NCBI GenBank assembly: GCA_029706075.1
Contig: JAINUG010000192.1
Span: 807,001-871,000, forward strand
Source of the DNA: Aldrovandia affinis
Lineage: Eukaryota; Chordata; Actinopteri; Notacanthiformes; Halosauridae
Length of the DNA stretch: 64,000 nucleotides
Direction: 5' to 3'
The notes under the pieces are model-generated. The model was not told the origin of the DNA, did not search any database, and was given only the letters and a program-made list of their open reading frames with translations. The position numbers and the translations under genes were made by a program. Shown one piece after another: positions 12,412-24,532 of the stretch (positions within the stretch are counted from its first letter, which is position 1; every line of letters starts with the position of its first letter).

Positions 12412-12572
12412 GAATATTTTCATTTGATTCATATCTACAAGCACGCTCTTATTCAGAATGACATACAGCTCTCTACATACAATCCATTCATCCAGCTGGG
12501 AATCAAACCTGCAACCTCTGAGTTACAAGCCCAGCTCCCTAACCATTATACTACACTCCTCCTGGGTCAGGT
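12412..12572 (-). mobile_element. tRNA-derived SINE, minus strand
   Basis: Read on the minus strand it starts 'gtagtataatggttaggg' (A box), has a B box 'ggtttgattccc' (complement of 12498-12510) and ends with a tail resembling 'ctgaataagagcgtgcttg', a diverged fish LINE/SINE 3' tail. The tRNA head and tail order is that of a full-length SINE of about 150 bp. Confidence 0.75.
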
Positions 12573-12752
12573 TAATGCATCCCTGCTTTGCTCCAGTTTG
12601 ATTTGACCTTTTCTGAATGTCAGGGCTGTGCCAAATCCAGGTCTAATTAGAAGACAATGACAGCAATCTTCCGTAAGAGTCCTGGGCTACAGCTTCTGAG
12701 AGGCCTCATTGATCACAACGTGCCCCATTCTCCAGAGATCAATTTTATGAAC

Positions 12753-12915
12753 ATATGTGTGTGTGTATGTGTGTGTGTGTTGTGTTTGTGTGAGAGAGTG
12801 TGTGTGTTTGTATGTGTATGTGTGTATGTGTGTGTGTTTGTGTGTGTGTGTGTGTCTGTCTATGTGTTTGTGTGTGTGAGTGTGTGTGTGTGTGTTTGTG
12901 TGTGTGTGTGAGTAT
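12753..12915. repeat. GT microsatellite
   Basis: Interrupted (GT)n with 'gtttgtgtgtgtgtgtctgt' variants. Confidence 0.92.
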
Positions 12916-14038
12916 GTCTTTGACCCAGGTCTACAATAGAACAGATGCAAACTATCAACAACACTGCCTAATTTTAGTGAAATGTTATATCTGTCACCAC
13001 AGTGTTTGACAGTACAACAAAAACAAATACTAGCATTATCAATATTAAGCATATTACTCTTTTATTACATGTTACAGATGCATTATAAGCATCATACTAC
13101 AATCTGAAATCATTGGTAAGCAATCATTTGTGAAAATGTGCTTTTTAAAATAAAGTATCGTGAGAGCCAGATTACTGTACTTGCATTTAGGCAAAATGAT
13201 GACCTGATTGATATCTGAAATTTGAATAGATGCTGAAACAAAAGTGGAACGTGAGATCAGTGTATTTTGGTGTGGGACTTTTCTGTTTGCATTTAAAAGC
13301 AACATTTTCTTCCTGCATACCACCGCAGTGGCAGAGATATGGCATCTGTATTTATCGGTGGGGTTTTAAGTCAACTGCCGGCACTTTAATCACCAAACCC
13401 ACACTCTGTCAGATCTCTGCCACTGTTCCAACCGGCACAGACATGGACCACAAAGACTCTAAAAAAACAATAGAGATTAATAATAAAAAACACAAGGTAC
13501 ATGAATCCAAAAAAAGGGGAGGTGATTGAGCAAATGAACCTTTTGCATAAAATGCAGTTCATTTATAACAAAAAAACAACCTGTGCAGTTTGTAAGAAGC
13601 TATTTCCTGGATGTTATTGGATGAAGTAAGATGAACTGAACAATGCACCGATTGTGACTGAACACAAACTGTGCTGCTGGGCTGTGCTTAGTGATTGAAC
13701 ACACTGTGCTACCGGGCTGTGCTCATTGAACACACTGTGCGACACACTGTGCTATTGGGCTGTGCTCATTGTAACACTCTCTCTGGAAGAACCTGTAGAC
13801 TGGCTGGCTCAGTCCAGGGGAATGATGTGCAAGCATCCGAGAAAATGACTGGACTTTGTGCCACATCCAGTCAAACCCTAAACCCTCTCCCCGAGGTTCA
13901 TTTCAAAACATCTAATCGCTTGGGAAGGACGACTGGCCATATGAATCACTGAGTCTCCATAAACGCAGAGCTTCAGATTACTCAGCTGAACTGGATACTG
14001 GAGCCTGGTGCCTCATCTCTGCAGGACATTCAAATTAT
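12916..14038. other. Unique sequence with an inverted repeat and a short tandem repeat
   Basis: No gene seen. Contains inverted arms at 13326-13338 and 13413-13425 and a three-copy degenerate repeat 'attgaacacactgtgct' at about 13640-13775. Confidence 0.4.
13326..13425. repeat. Inverted repeat (13-bp perfect arms plus diverged extension)
   Basis: cagtggcagagat (13326-13338) pairs exactly with atctctgccactg (13413-13425). The inner flanks 'tcggtggggttttaagt' and the complement of 'actttaatcaccaaaccc' also partly pair, so this looks like a decayed palindromic duplication or small MITE. Confidence 0.6.
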
Positions 14039-14044
14039 CACCGG

Positions 14045-14168
14045 GCATGTGCACTAGCATAGCATTGATCAGAGTGCCTGTGCATTAGCATAGCAGTGAG
14101 CAATGTGCCTGTGTATTAGCATAGCATTGATCAGTGTGCCTGTGTATTAGCATAGCAGTGAGCATAAA
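14045..14168. repeat. ~33-bp minisatellite, four copies
   Basis: Four units of 'gtgcctgtg(c/t)attagcatagca' followed alternately by 'ttgatcag' and 'gtgagca', so the real period may be a 2-unit higher-order repeat. Confidence 0.85.
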
Positions 14169-14712
14169 GACACACATTGCTAAATGTCTTGGTATTTTCC
14201 TTGGCTCCCACAATCAACTGGAGTCTGTATTAATCTGTGTAAACAACTTGGAATTCTTACAACTTTTACGCTGGAAAATATTGTAAATGGATGTAAAAAT
14301 CGAATTGGCTAATCGTGTTATATGATAATAGTAAAGTAAACTACAGGACAGACTTGTCCTTTAGATTCTCCAGTTCTTTATGATACGGGGAGTAGTAAAT
14401 ACCAGTATGAATAAACAAAAACATGTGTTCTGCACCATGAACAACACACACATTCACCATGGATTCAGGAACACTGTGAACTGACACTCCCTGGACAGTG
14501 AGCAAAGACAGGGACTTTATCTACACTATCAACACACAAAAAAACATTTAAGCACAATTTAAATTGCCCTTGTAGTCATCAAAAAGGAAATGGTGCATTC
14601 ATAGAGAGTAGATATTGGTAAATGTCATATATAATCTCTCAGGCCTCGTGCTTGTGAGAAATGAGGCTGAGGGACAGCCGGAGACTGTTTCCCATTCATG
14701 ACCACCTTGGAT

Positions 14713-14732
14713 CCGGTTGCCATGGCAACCGG
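14713..14732. promoter_or_regulatory. Perfect 20-bp palindrome containing an RFX X-box
   Basis: CCGGTTGCCATGGCAACCGG is its own reverse complement. Its core GTTGCCATGGCAAC fits the symmetric X-box bound by RFX transcription factors (GTNRCC-RGYAAC with zero spacer). The match is direct; function is inferred only. Confidence 0.6.
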
Positions 14733-14961
14733 CTTAAACCCCTCACCTCTGTGTCTCATGCAGTTGTTTCAATAATTCCTCAAACCAAGATTCATCTTTC
14801 AATAAAGCAGCCACTCTACTAATGGACAATAAAGCCCCCGTGCATCAAACAAAAGCACAATCTGATCAGGGCCATTCAGTCCCAATACAGGAATTCTTCT
14901 CATCAAGTTCATAGATCTCTTCAGCCTGGAGTCAAATACATCAAATACAGAGCCAACAGCG

Positions 14962-15216
<255 letters not shown>

Positions 15217-15337
15217 CAGTAAAAGATCCAGTGGTTGGACAGTGGAAACACATTTGCTCAAATGTTTGACTAGAGTTGTGTGATTTCACAGCTGCTCAAT
15301 GCCATTGCAGTTCCTCTTCACATCCCAGCTCTTACAG

Positions 15338-15475
15338 TCTCACTGCTGCTCTATCCCAGTCTCACTGCTGCTCTATCCCAGTCTCACTGCTGCTCTATCT
15401 CAGTCCCACTGCTGCTCTATCCCAGTCTCACTGCTGCTCTGTCTCAGTCTCACACTGCTGCTCTACCTCAGGTAG
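15338..15475. repeat. 22-bp minisatellite
   Basis: About six copies of 'tctcactgctgctctatccc' plus 'ag'. Confidence 0.9.
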
Positions 15476-17045
15476 TCTTATCTGAACTCCCCCCACAGAG
15501 GACACAGAGACGAGATGGAATACATGACAGCTTTCCCGATGTCTCGTCCCCCTAACCCAACGCTGCACTCACGAGCCCAGCCGAACCGACTGAACGCCTC
15601 AGCAGCCCTGTCAGACAGAGCCGGGTGGGACTGCTGTTGTATTTTCCTACCCCCACTGTGTGAGCAGTAGACGCAACAAGCAAAGAAATACGGCTGCACT
15701 GATGGGTGGAAACGCACAAGTGATAAAGAGAGGGAGTAGCATCAATCATCTGACTTCTAAAAACTTCGAAACAACTTCTAAAATCTAAACGCACTAATAA
15801 ACATTACTCTCATAACTCAGTTTAATAACATGGTATTTGACTAAAAATAAAATGGCTGTCTTGCTGGCATACTTTATACAACGGCGAGAGCTGCTGCAAA
15901 CTGGATTCGGCATAGACACACACATCAGGGTCTGGAAGTCAACATCAGAATCGACCCAACATTACACACCTGCAGGCTGACAGAAAGCAAAGATCTTCAC
16001 CCAAAACTGAGCCATTATGAGGTTTTATATTTAGCTTTATATTTGTTATCTGCTAACACAGATCCCCCCGCATATTTCAATTATAGAAACATTTAAAAAT
16101 GAAGCTTGTGAAACTCTGACCTCAGTCCAGGGGCTGTGGCTGAGCCACATGTTGTCCGCTAACGCTCACGCGCTGAACACTGCTGACCGCTGAGCACTGC
16201 TGACTGGCTCCTCTCCTGGCCTCTGTATTGTGCTCATGAATGCACCCCTGTGCTGACAGGCAGCTCACTCTGTTTGTGGCTGCAGCTCATCTCCTCATTA
16301 CTGAGCTCTCACACCTGCGCATGGTGCCCCCCCATCACCCAGAATGCTCCACATTGTCTCTGTTAAAGTTCCATTACCCATCCAGACTGACCAGGCCTAC
16401 CTAATGTTGCTCGTTCTGCCCCCGTACAACGGATGCAGCTGCTCACCTGAGAAGGTCCAGGTTCACTGCGGCTTTCAGCGTCCACCGGTGACAGGTGGAG
16501 CGGAGTTACTGAACTCCTCTCCCATAGATCCATTATTTTATGGCAGGCCTTTCTCAGGGCAGGAGTCCCAGAGCTCTGCCCAAATTAAACAGGGAACATG
16601 CAATCCCAAACCAGCTTTGGGAGCCCTGCTCCAGGGTTTACAAAGAGGATCCAGCATCTCTAATCATTCACTCTCCTCAGGAACGCTTTGGGAATGAGTT
16701 CAGCTGATGATGGTGTAGAACACAGATCTCTCTTTTAAAGAGCATATTTTTACACACTGTAGCGGTTCACTGACCCACCTGACATTCAAATCTGCAAACA
16801 TCTGTCTGCATTTTGTACTGATTCTATGTGCATTTCTAGTGTGATCAACAACACTCAACCGGTCTGAGCCACTCAAAGTCAAAAGGGGAAACAACAACAA
16901 CAGGCTGTTGTACAGGAGGGCTAAGCCAGGCGCGGCTGGAGAGCAGAGGATGATGGGAATGCCAGGAATGTGGGCCGTCAACAGGACACGGCACTGAAAG
17001 GAAGCGCTGAATAAGCTGCAGTAATGTGCACAAACAGGGACTGCG
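15476..17045. other. Unique intron-like sequence, no gene seen
   Basis: No protein or RNA match recognised. The 117-124 aa open frames here are on both strands and resemble nothing known. Confidence 0.4.
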
Positions 17046-18200
17046 CCCAGGGACTCCACACTGCAGCTCCTCACTCACTCTGCATGATAATGCACCTCCT
17101 CGCTCAAACTGCATCATACTGCACCTCCTCTCACATACTGCACCTCCTCACTCACTCTGCACCATACTGCACCTCCTCACTCACTCTGCACCATACTGCA
17201 CCTCCTCACTCACTCTGCACCATACAGCACCTCACTCACTCACTCTGCACCATACTGCACCTCCTCACACACACTGCACCATACTGCACCTCCTCACTCA
17301 CTCTGCACCATACTGCACCTCCTCACTCACTCACACCACCTCCTACAGCACCTCCTCCTCACTCACACTGCACCATACTGCACCTCCTCACTCACTCACT
17401 CTGCACCATACAGCACCTCCTCACTCACTCACTCTGCATCATACTGCACCTCCTCACTCACTCTGCACCATACAGCACCTCCTCACTCACTCTGCACCAT
17501 ACTGCACCTCCTCACTCACTCTGCACCATACTGCACCTCCTCACTCACTCTGCACCATACTGCACCTCCTCACTCACTCTGCACCATACTGCACCTCCTC
17601 ACTCACTCTGCATCATACTGCACCTCCTCACTCACTCTGCATCATACTGCACCTCCTCACACACACTGCACCTCCTCACTCACACTCTGCATCATACTGC
17701 ACCTCCTCACTCACTCTGCACCATACTGCACCTCCTCACTCACTCTGCACCATACTGCACCTCCTCACTCACTCTGCACCATACTGCACCCTCACTCACT
17801 CACTCTGCATCATACTGCACCTCCTCACTCACTCTGCATCATACAGCACCTCCTCACTCACTCTGCACCATACTGCACCTCCTCACACACACACTGCATC
17901 ATACTGCACCTCCTCACACACTCTGCACCATACTGCACCTCCTCACTCACACTCTGCACCATACTGCACCTCCTCACACACTGCACTCATACAGCACCTC
18001 CTCACACACTCTGCACCATACTGCACCTCCTCACACACTCTGCACCATACTGCACCTCCTCACTCACTCTGCACCATACTGCACCTCCTCACCTCCTCAC
18101 TCACTGTGCACCATACTGCACCTCCTCACACACACTGCATCATACTGCACCTCCTCACTCTGCATCATACAGCACCTCCTCACACACACTGCATCATCAG
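17046..18200. repeat. ~29-bp minisatellite, about 40 copies
   Basis: Unit 'cctcctcactcactctgcac' plus 'catactgca', varying by loss or gain of 'actc' blocks. Because most units are close to a multiple of the same frame shift set, two plus-strand frames stay open for 403 and 431 codons. The peptides are pure repeat translations (L-H-H-T-A-P-P-H-S), with no start context or homology, so I do not call a gene. Confidence 0.95.
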
Positions 18201-18362
18201 GAAGAGTACAAGAGAGACAGGGAGAGATGAGGTAGAAGTAAAGAGAGGTGAAGAGAAGGAAGGGCAAGGGGAGAAGGAGACAGAGGGAGTGAGAGAGGGA
18301 AAGAGACAGAGGACAGCATAGTGCATGGGCACACAGCATGCAGACTTCCTGTGACTGATGAT

Positions 18363-18490
18363 TGGCTATTCATTTCCATATCCCTGGTGAAACCATTCAT
18401 TCATTGGCTGCTCATCCATGGTATGTAACCAGGAGCAGCCAATTAATTCATTGGCTGCTCATCTATGTATGTCACCAGGAGTGGCTCCAA
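18363..18490. repeat. ~48-bp duplication with internal stem and CCAAT words
   Basis: 'attcattggctgctcat' occurs twice at an offset of about 47 bp. Between the copies, gagcagccaat (18433-18443) is the exact complement of attggctgctc (18403-18413). Confidence 0.75.
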
Positions 18491-18562
18491 TACAGCTACT
18501 GTGATAGTGAGCCAATCGGGTGCTCTGGAGAAGCTTCATATCATGTTTTGAAATAATCACCT

Positions 18563-18700
18563 CCGTGTGGCTCATGGCGTGGGCAACGCTGAGGTTGTGG
18601 GTTCAATTCCCACCAGGACCACATATACTGAAAAATTTATGCACTCACTACTGTAAGTCACTTTGGATAAAAGCGTCCGCTAAATGGCATGTATATATAA
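18563..18700 (+). mobile_element. tRNA-derived SINE with 'ctttggataaaagcgtc' tail
   Basis: The head has a degraded A box ('tggctcatggcg') and a good B box 'gggttcaattcc' (18599-18610). It is followed by 'cactactgtaagtcactttg' and 'gataaaagcgtccgctaaatgg', the tail shared by many fish SINEs and their partner LINEs. It is the same family as the copy at 56158-56312. Confidence 0.88.
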
Positions 18701-20470
18701 TACATTTCATGTTTGTGCTGAATACGTTCCAAGCGTTGAGAAGGAGAACAGAGGCATGCCATGGAGCAGGCCCAGGATGGTTCAGCAGTGTTTGAACAGG
18801 CAGTGTTGGTACGCTCCCGTTCCGTGCCACTGTAACCTGCGCCAGGCCCTTCTCTCTGGCCCCACGGCCCGTGTGTGTTCATTTATGGGGGTTTCGATCA
18901 GAACGCTCTGGGGGTGTAATGGCAGCAGCCGTGAGCCTGGGTCAGAGAGGGAACCTCCACTGCAGCACCTGTTTACTCCACATTACAGCGCTGCCAAACC
19001 CCACCATGTCTGCCCCACGCTGCCCCCGCACGTGCACAGAGGAGCGGAGAGGCAGCGTACATTACACCCCCCTTCCTGCCTGAGCACACATGATGGGGGG
19101 CTCTCACGTACCCAGCGAGAGGCTGGTGACCAGACATTAAAATGCCTGACAGCTTTCACAGCTCCCTGCTTTCAACCAGGCCCCCTTGTTTCCCTGCCCT
19201 GGAGAGGCCCAGGAACAGCAAACGACTTTTCGTTTCAAAAGGCCTTCCTGAGGCACAGAGCGGGGCAAACCAGGATGCCCCCCCATGCTGAGCAGAGCTG
19301 GGTAAGGAATGCAGGTAGTACCCACCCTGCATGAAAGTGAAAAGGAATGAAGTTAATTTCTCTTTGTTATTTCATCAGAAATTGAGGTATTATCTGTGAA
19401 TTTTGCAAAGCCTTGCATAAAAATGCCCAAATCATGTGAAAAATCACAGAAGAATCATGTGCGAAGGAGGCACCTGCGTGTCTATTTGTGTCCAACAGCG
19501 GTGGGCAGCCTACGTGGTCATCCATGGTGCAATAAGAACAGCGAATAGTGAATGCTACATTAATGAGAAACTTCTAGTCTGTGACCTTGAACTTGAACAT
19601 TTTAACTTGGGGGATTAAAAGGGTTCTGAGGACAACTGAGGATCGAGCTCCAGACCATTACTAATTTTAAGAACATTTTGAACTGCGTGCTTTAACCTTT
19701 AACCTAAAATTGAGCCGGTCATCGATCTAGGTCATAGTCATTAAAACACTTTTGTCAAATTTCATCAAAATCCTTGACTCACGGCTGAGTTATTGTGCAG
19801 AAACCATGCTAGTGAGAAAACTGCAGACTGACATTTGGCATTGGCTCTTTTGTTCATTATATTCTGCCTTGTCAACATGACAACAGGACGACACCTCTTC
19901 CAATACAGCGCTATGACTCTATGTGCATTACGATTTGCAGACTGTTCACGGAATATCTAAGGCAGCCAATAGCACACCACTCTGGCCCGCACACTGGAGT
20001 GCAGATTAGGACATTATATTATACTCATCCACTACTGAATGAATGTGCAGTAAAGCGCTCCCACTGCTGCATGTGCTGCGTAGGCATGCTGCATGTTCCC
20101 ATCGTACTACAGCTCAAATGCACACAGACGCCTGCTACTAATGACCCGTTAAAAACATGATGACACTACACGTGATGCACATTGAGTAGTCTTAGCGTCG
20201 GGCGATGTGCGTGCGCTGTAACGGGAATATCAAAAGTCCCTCGTACGTGAGCTGACAGATGAGCTGAGATGTTTTGCTCGTGTCACACAGCTGTTTAGAG
20301 GAAGGATCAAGGGATCCATGAGAAGCTGCAGAATATGAGGCACATTTGATCATCCTTGTCCTCATATCCAACTCTGCTCCAGCAGAGAGGAGCTGGAGGT
20401 TGCTTGGCTGCGCAAACGGGCTGCTCTGGGCCAGCCAAAGGCCTGCAGCTGGGTTAGGAACAGCAGAGAC
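18701..20470. other. Unique intron-like sequence, no gene seen
   Basis: A 216-codon plus-strand frame (18684-19334) has a SINE tail at its start, no homology that I recognise and no splice support, so it is not called. Confidence 0.4.
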
Positions 20471-20734
20471 TAGAGTGTGTGTGTGTGTGTGTGTGTGTTT
20501 ATAATGTGTGCACAGGAGTGTTTCCACCGCTTGGGGGTCAGCAAACAACTTCACACAGCACCAGAGTCATGTTACTGTGTTTGTGACAGAAACCATTATT
20601 GATGATGCAGAAGGAAATGGATATTTAATAGAGCTCCCAGCCACAAACCACATCTACCCCGCTGTAACACTGCACACATTATGGATTTAAGATCTAATCA
20701 CGTTTCAATGTTCTTTTACTATCTATACACGTGG

Positions 20735-20820
20735 CTATACACACACACCACACGCACACACATGCACACGCGCACACACACACACACACGCACGCACATG
20801 CACACACACAAGTTCATGAA
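20735..20820. repeat. CA/CG-rich microsatellite
   Basis: 'cacacacgcacgcacatgcac' type alternating purine-pyrimidine sequence. A short (GT)n also lies at 20476-20500. Confidence 0.8.
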
Positions 20821-21374
20821 TAAATACACACACAGATGTTTCTGAATATCTATATACATTACACAGTATATTCACATCACCATGGTTATGGTTTTGTAAA
20901 TTAGTCATTTAAAAGCACAGTGGCAAATGAGGACATTTCAAAATTGTATATTTCTGAATGAATATATACACAGACATCACCTATTTACAGTCACATCCAC
21001 TTCAACATGGGAACACCGTTGGGATATATGTATATTTATATATATATGTGTATAAAAAACACCGCAGTCATTGGCATATTTTTGCACAATATGAAATAAT
21101 GCCCTTCCAAGTATGTCAGCAAGATACGGAAGTCAAACTTCACCACAACGGTTCTCCTGGATACCATCTGCCTTACCCAGCAAGCAAGTCTGAACTGAGA
21201 GCCCCCAGCCACACGTACAAGCAGTAACCGTGCGTCACACCGCCCCCTCCATTTCAACTTTTAATGCTGCTACAGGAATTGTAGATTGCAGTCAAAAGTA
21301 TCAGCCCAGAGGAGAAGGCATGAATGGCAGCAGTGAGAAGAGCGGCCACCACATTCCACATTCAGAGCGGCCTA

Positions 21375-22335
21375 GCATTCCACCCGAGAGATCTGTCCTC
21401 CACACTGACATTCCATCTGTCCGTCCTGCACACTGACATTCCATCTGTCTGTCCTGCACACTAACATTCCATCTGTCTGTCCTGCACACTAACATCCCAT
21501 CAGAGAGATCTGTCCTCCACACTGACATTCCATCTGTCTGTCCTGCACACTAACATCCCATCAGAGAGATCTGTCCTCTAACATTCCATTCCATCTGTCT
21601 GTCGTCACACTGACATTCCATCTGTCTGTCCTGCACACTAACATTCCATCTGTCTGTCCTCCACACTAACATCCCATCAGAGAGATCTGTCCTCTAACAT
21701 TCCATGTCTGTCCTCCAGAGATTCCATCTCTGTCCATCACACTAACATTCAATCTGTCTGCCCTGCACACTAACATCCCATCTGTCTGTCCTGCACACTA
21801 ACATTCCATCAGAGAGATCTGTCCTCCACACTGACATTCCATCTGTCTGTCCTCCACACTAACATCCCATCAGAGAGATCTGTCCTCTAACATTCCATCA
21901 GAGAGGTCTGTACGTCACACTGACATTCCATCTGTCTGTCCTCCACACTGACATTCCATCTGTCTGTCCTGCACACTAACATTCCATCTGTCTGTCCTGC
22001 ACACTAACATTCCATCAGAGAGGTCTGTACGTCACACTGACATTCCATCTGTCTGTCCTGCACACTAACATCCCATCAGAGATCTGTCCTCTAACATTCC
22101 ATCAGAGAGGTCTGTCCATCACACTAACATTCAATCTGTCTGTCCTGCACACTAACATCCCATCTGTCTGTCCTGCACACTAACATCCCATCAGAGAAAT
22201 CGGTCCTCTAACATTCCATCAGAGAGGTCTGTCCATCACACTAACATTCAAACTGTCTGTCCTGCACACTAACATCCCATCAGAGCGGTCTGAACTCCGC
22301 TGGCGCTGTGCAGCACACTAACATTCAGTCAGAGC
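21375..22335. repeat. ~27-bp minisatellite with two unit types
   Basis: About 34 copies alternate between 'ccatctgtctgtcctgcaca' + 'ctaacatt' and 'ccatcagagagatctgtcct' + 'ccacactgacatt'. Blocks of three units recur, indicating higher-order amplification. Confidence 0.92.
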
Positions 22336-22539
22336 GGTCTGTGAGCGGCAGCAGCAGTGGAAGGAGGGGAGTGGGGTACCTTACTGTTGGGTTTGCTTCT
22401 CCGATCCCTCCGTTTCTTCCTGCCTCTCTTCTCATGAGCCTCTCTCCTCCCCAGAGCAGAACCCATCTCCAAACATCAGGCTCGACGATCCCCGCGCCAA
22501 AACGGCATCCACATGGCAAGATCTCCTGGCCCCCCTCTG

Positions 22540-22726
22540 TCTTTTCTGCTCTCTCTCTCTCTCTGTCTCCCTCTCTTGCGCTCTCTCTCTCTCTCTCTGT
22601 CTCCTCCTCCTCTCTCCAGAGTGGCACGTGCGTTAGTGAGAGACGGAGCAGAGATTTCATAGGGTCCAGATGCAGAGAGAGAGTGAGAGGTAGGGAGAGG
22701 CAGAGAGAGTGAGAGGGAGGGAGGGG

Positions 22727-22759
<33 letters not shown>

Positions 22760-22835
22760 ACAGTTGGAGAGAGTGTGCGGAAGGGAGAGGGGGAGAGAGA
22801 GATAGGAAGGGAGGGAGGGAGGGAGGGAGGAGGGG
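22540..22835. repeat. Pyrimidine tract facing a purine tract
   Basis: (CT)n-rich sequence at 22540-22615 is followed about 50 bp later by (GA)n-rich sequence at 22668-22835 on the same strand, forming a long imperfect inverted repeat around 'agagtggcacgtgcgttagt'. Confidence 0.85.
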
Positions 22836-22894
22836 AAATGGTGGTGGTTAAAGGCGGGGGGTTGTTATGTCTGGGTGGAGGTGTGTGTGCAGGG

Positions 22895-23115
22895 GGCCAG
22901 CGGTTTCAGATGCGGTTCGCACACGTTCAGTCCTCTCTACCGCTGCTGCTCTGAGATAGCGCTGAGACTCCACTCAGCTGGCTCCGGTCTGTCAAGGGCT
23001 GTCACTCACAGAGCTGGGCTGGGTCCCTGCCTACTGATTGGCTGGCTGGGGCGGCTGCAGCTGTGGGGGCGGGGCTCAGGTGGAACTCCCCCTAGCCGGT
23101 GAGCGGAGGGGGGAA
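22895..23115. promoter_or_regulatory. GC-rich promoter-like patch
   Basis: Contains an inverted CCAAT box ('ctgattggctggctgg', about 23033-23048) and GC boxes ('ggggcgg', 'gggggcgggg', about 23048-23075), with raised CpG. It could be an internal promoter of the surrounding gene; no transcript evidence is available. Confidence 0.35.
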
Positions 23116-23159
23116 ATCACGGCCAGGTAGTCCTTAGTAATACCCTCTGATATACACCG

Positions 23160-23225
23160 CATCTCTCTCTCTCTCTGTCATTCTCTCTCTCTCCGTCTCT
23201 TTCTCTCTCATTCTCTCAGTCTCTC
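23160..23225. repeat. CT microsatellite
   Basis: 'ctctctctctctgtcattct' repeated with variations. Confidence 0.85.
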
Positions 23226-23279
23226 TTGTGCTGTTCACGGACAAAAGCCTTTGAGTGTTTTTACAAAATGTTTGTCTGA

Positions 23280-23400
23280 GTGCTTGTGTGTTTGTGTATT
23301 CATGCAAGTGTGTGTGCACGAGTGAACGAGTGAGTGTGCATGTGTGAATGCATGCATTTGTGTGCATGCCTGCTCTTATGTTTGTATTTGTATGTGCGTT

Positions 23401-23439
<39 letters not shown>

Positions 23440-23450
23440 CTGTGTATGTA
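23280..23450. repeat. GT-rich microsatellite
   Basis: Imperfect at 23280-23400 ('tgtgtgcatgc'), then pure (GT)n. Confidence 0.85.
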
Positions 23451-23514
23451 CAGATTTTAAAAAACCATGTGACCTACACTGTCAGTGAAGTAGCTTCAGG
23501 GCGGATGATCTGCA

Positions 23515-23795
23515 CACAGTAGACCAATGAGATTAGCCATGCACACTGTAGACCAATGAGATTAGCCGTGCACACTGTAGACCAATGAGATTAGCCGCGC
23601 ACACTTTAGACCAATGACATTAGCTGCGCACACTGTAGACCAATGAGATTAGCCGCACACACTGTAGACCAATGAGATTAGCCGCGCACACTGTAGACCA
23701 ATGAGATTAGCCGCGCACACTGTAGACCACTGATATGAGCTGCACACACTGTAGACCAATGAGATTAGCTGCGCACATTGTAGATCAATTAGATG
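23515..23795. repeat. 27-bp minisatellite carrying a CCAAT box in nearly every unit
   Basis: About ten copies of 'cacactgtagaccaatgaga' + 'ttagccg'. Nine units keep a CCAAT pentamer in the context 'agaccaatgagat', and one has 'gaccactga'. Confidence 0.93.
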
Positions 23796-24238
23796 AGCGA
23801 GGCCAAATCTACCCCACCCTTCCAGCCCCACCCGTTCCTATCGCATCCCAATATGGATGTACCTGAACGAAAGATAGTCAACCGAACCTCCATTATTAAA
23901 TTATCAATCGACATGTCACCCCACTCACTTAAACAAAAAACCCTGCAGTCTAGAGAAACAGTAATGAGATCTTCAAACATTACACACAGAATCTGAATGT
24001 GTTCTCCCACATCACCCCCCGGACTGTGCTCCATAACTGCCTCCAGTCATCCTCATCTCATCCCATTAAAATGGCCCAAACAAACGATCACTAAAGAGCA
24101 CATTCAGGTGATTCACAGCTCACTGGGCTGAGTGAGCCTCTGACAATGAGAACGGAACAATAAAGCCCAACACTTTTACTCATTCTGGATTTTCAGTTTG
24201 TCCTTCATCATGTTTCTGCAGGGGGCTTATCCCACCGT

Positions 24239-24532
<294 letters not shown>

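Noticed and set aside
17024..18321. 403- and 431-codon open frames
   Set aside because: Both are translations of a 29-bp minisatellite in different frames, without homology, start context or splice support.
18684..19334. 216-codon plus-strand frame
   Set aside because: It begins in a SINE tail and shows no family resemblance or exon borders.
21375..22335. CRISPR-like regular direct repeats
   Set aside because: Units are contiguous and there are no unique spacers of constant length; this is eukaryotic minisatellite DNA, as at 3.3, 6.5, 23.5 and 30.5 kb.
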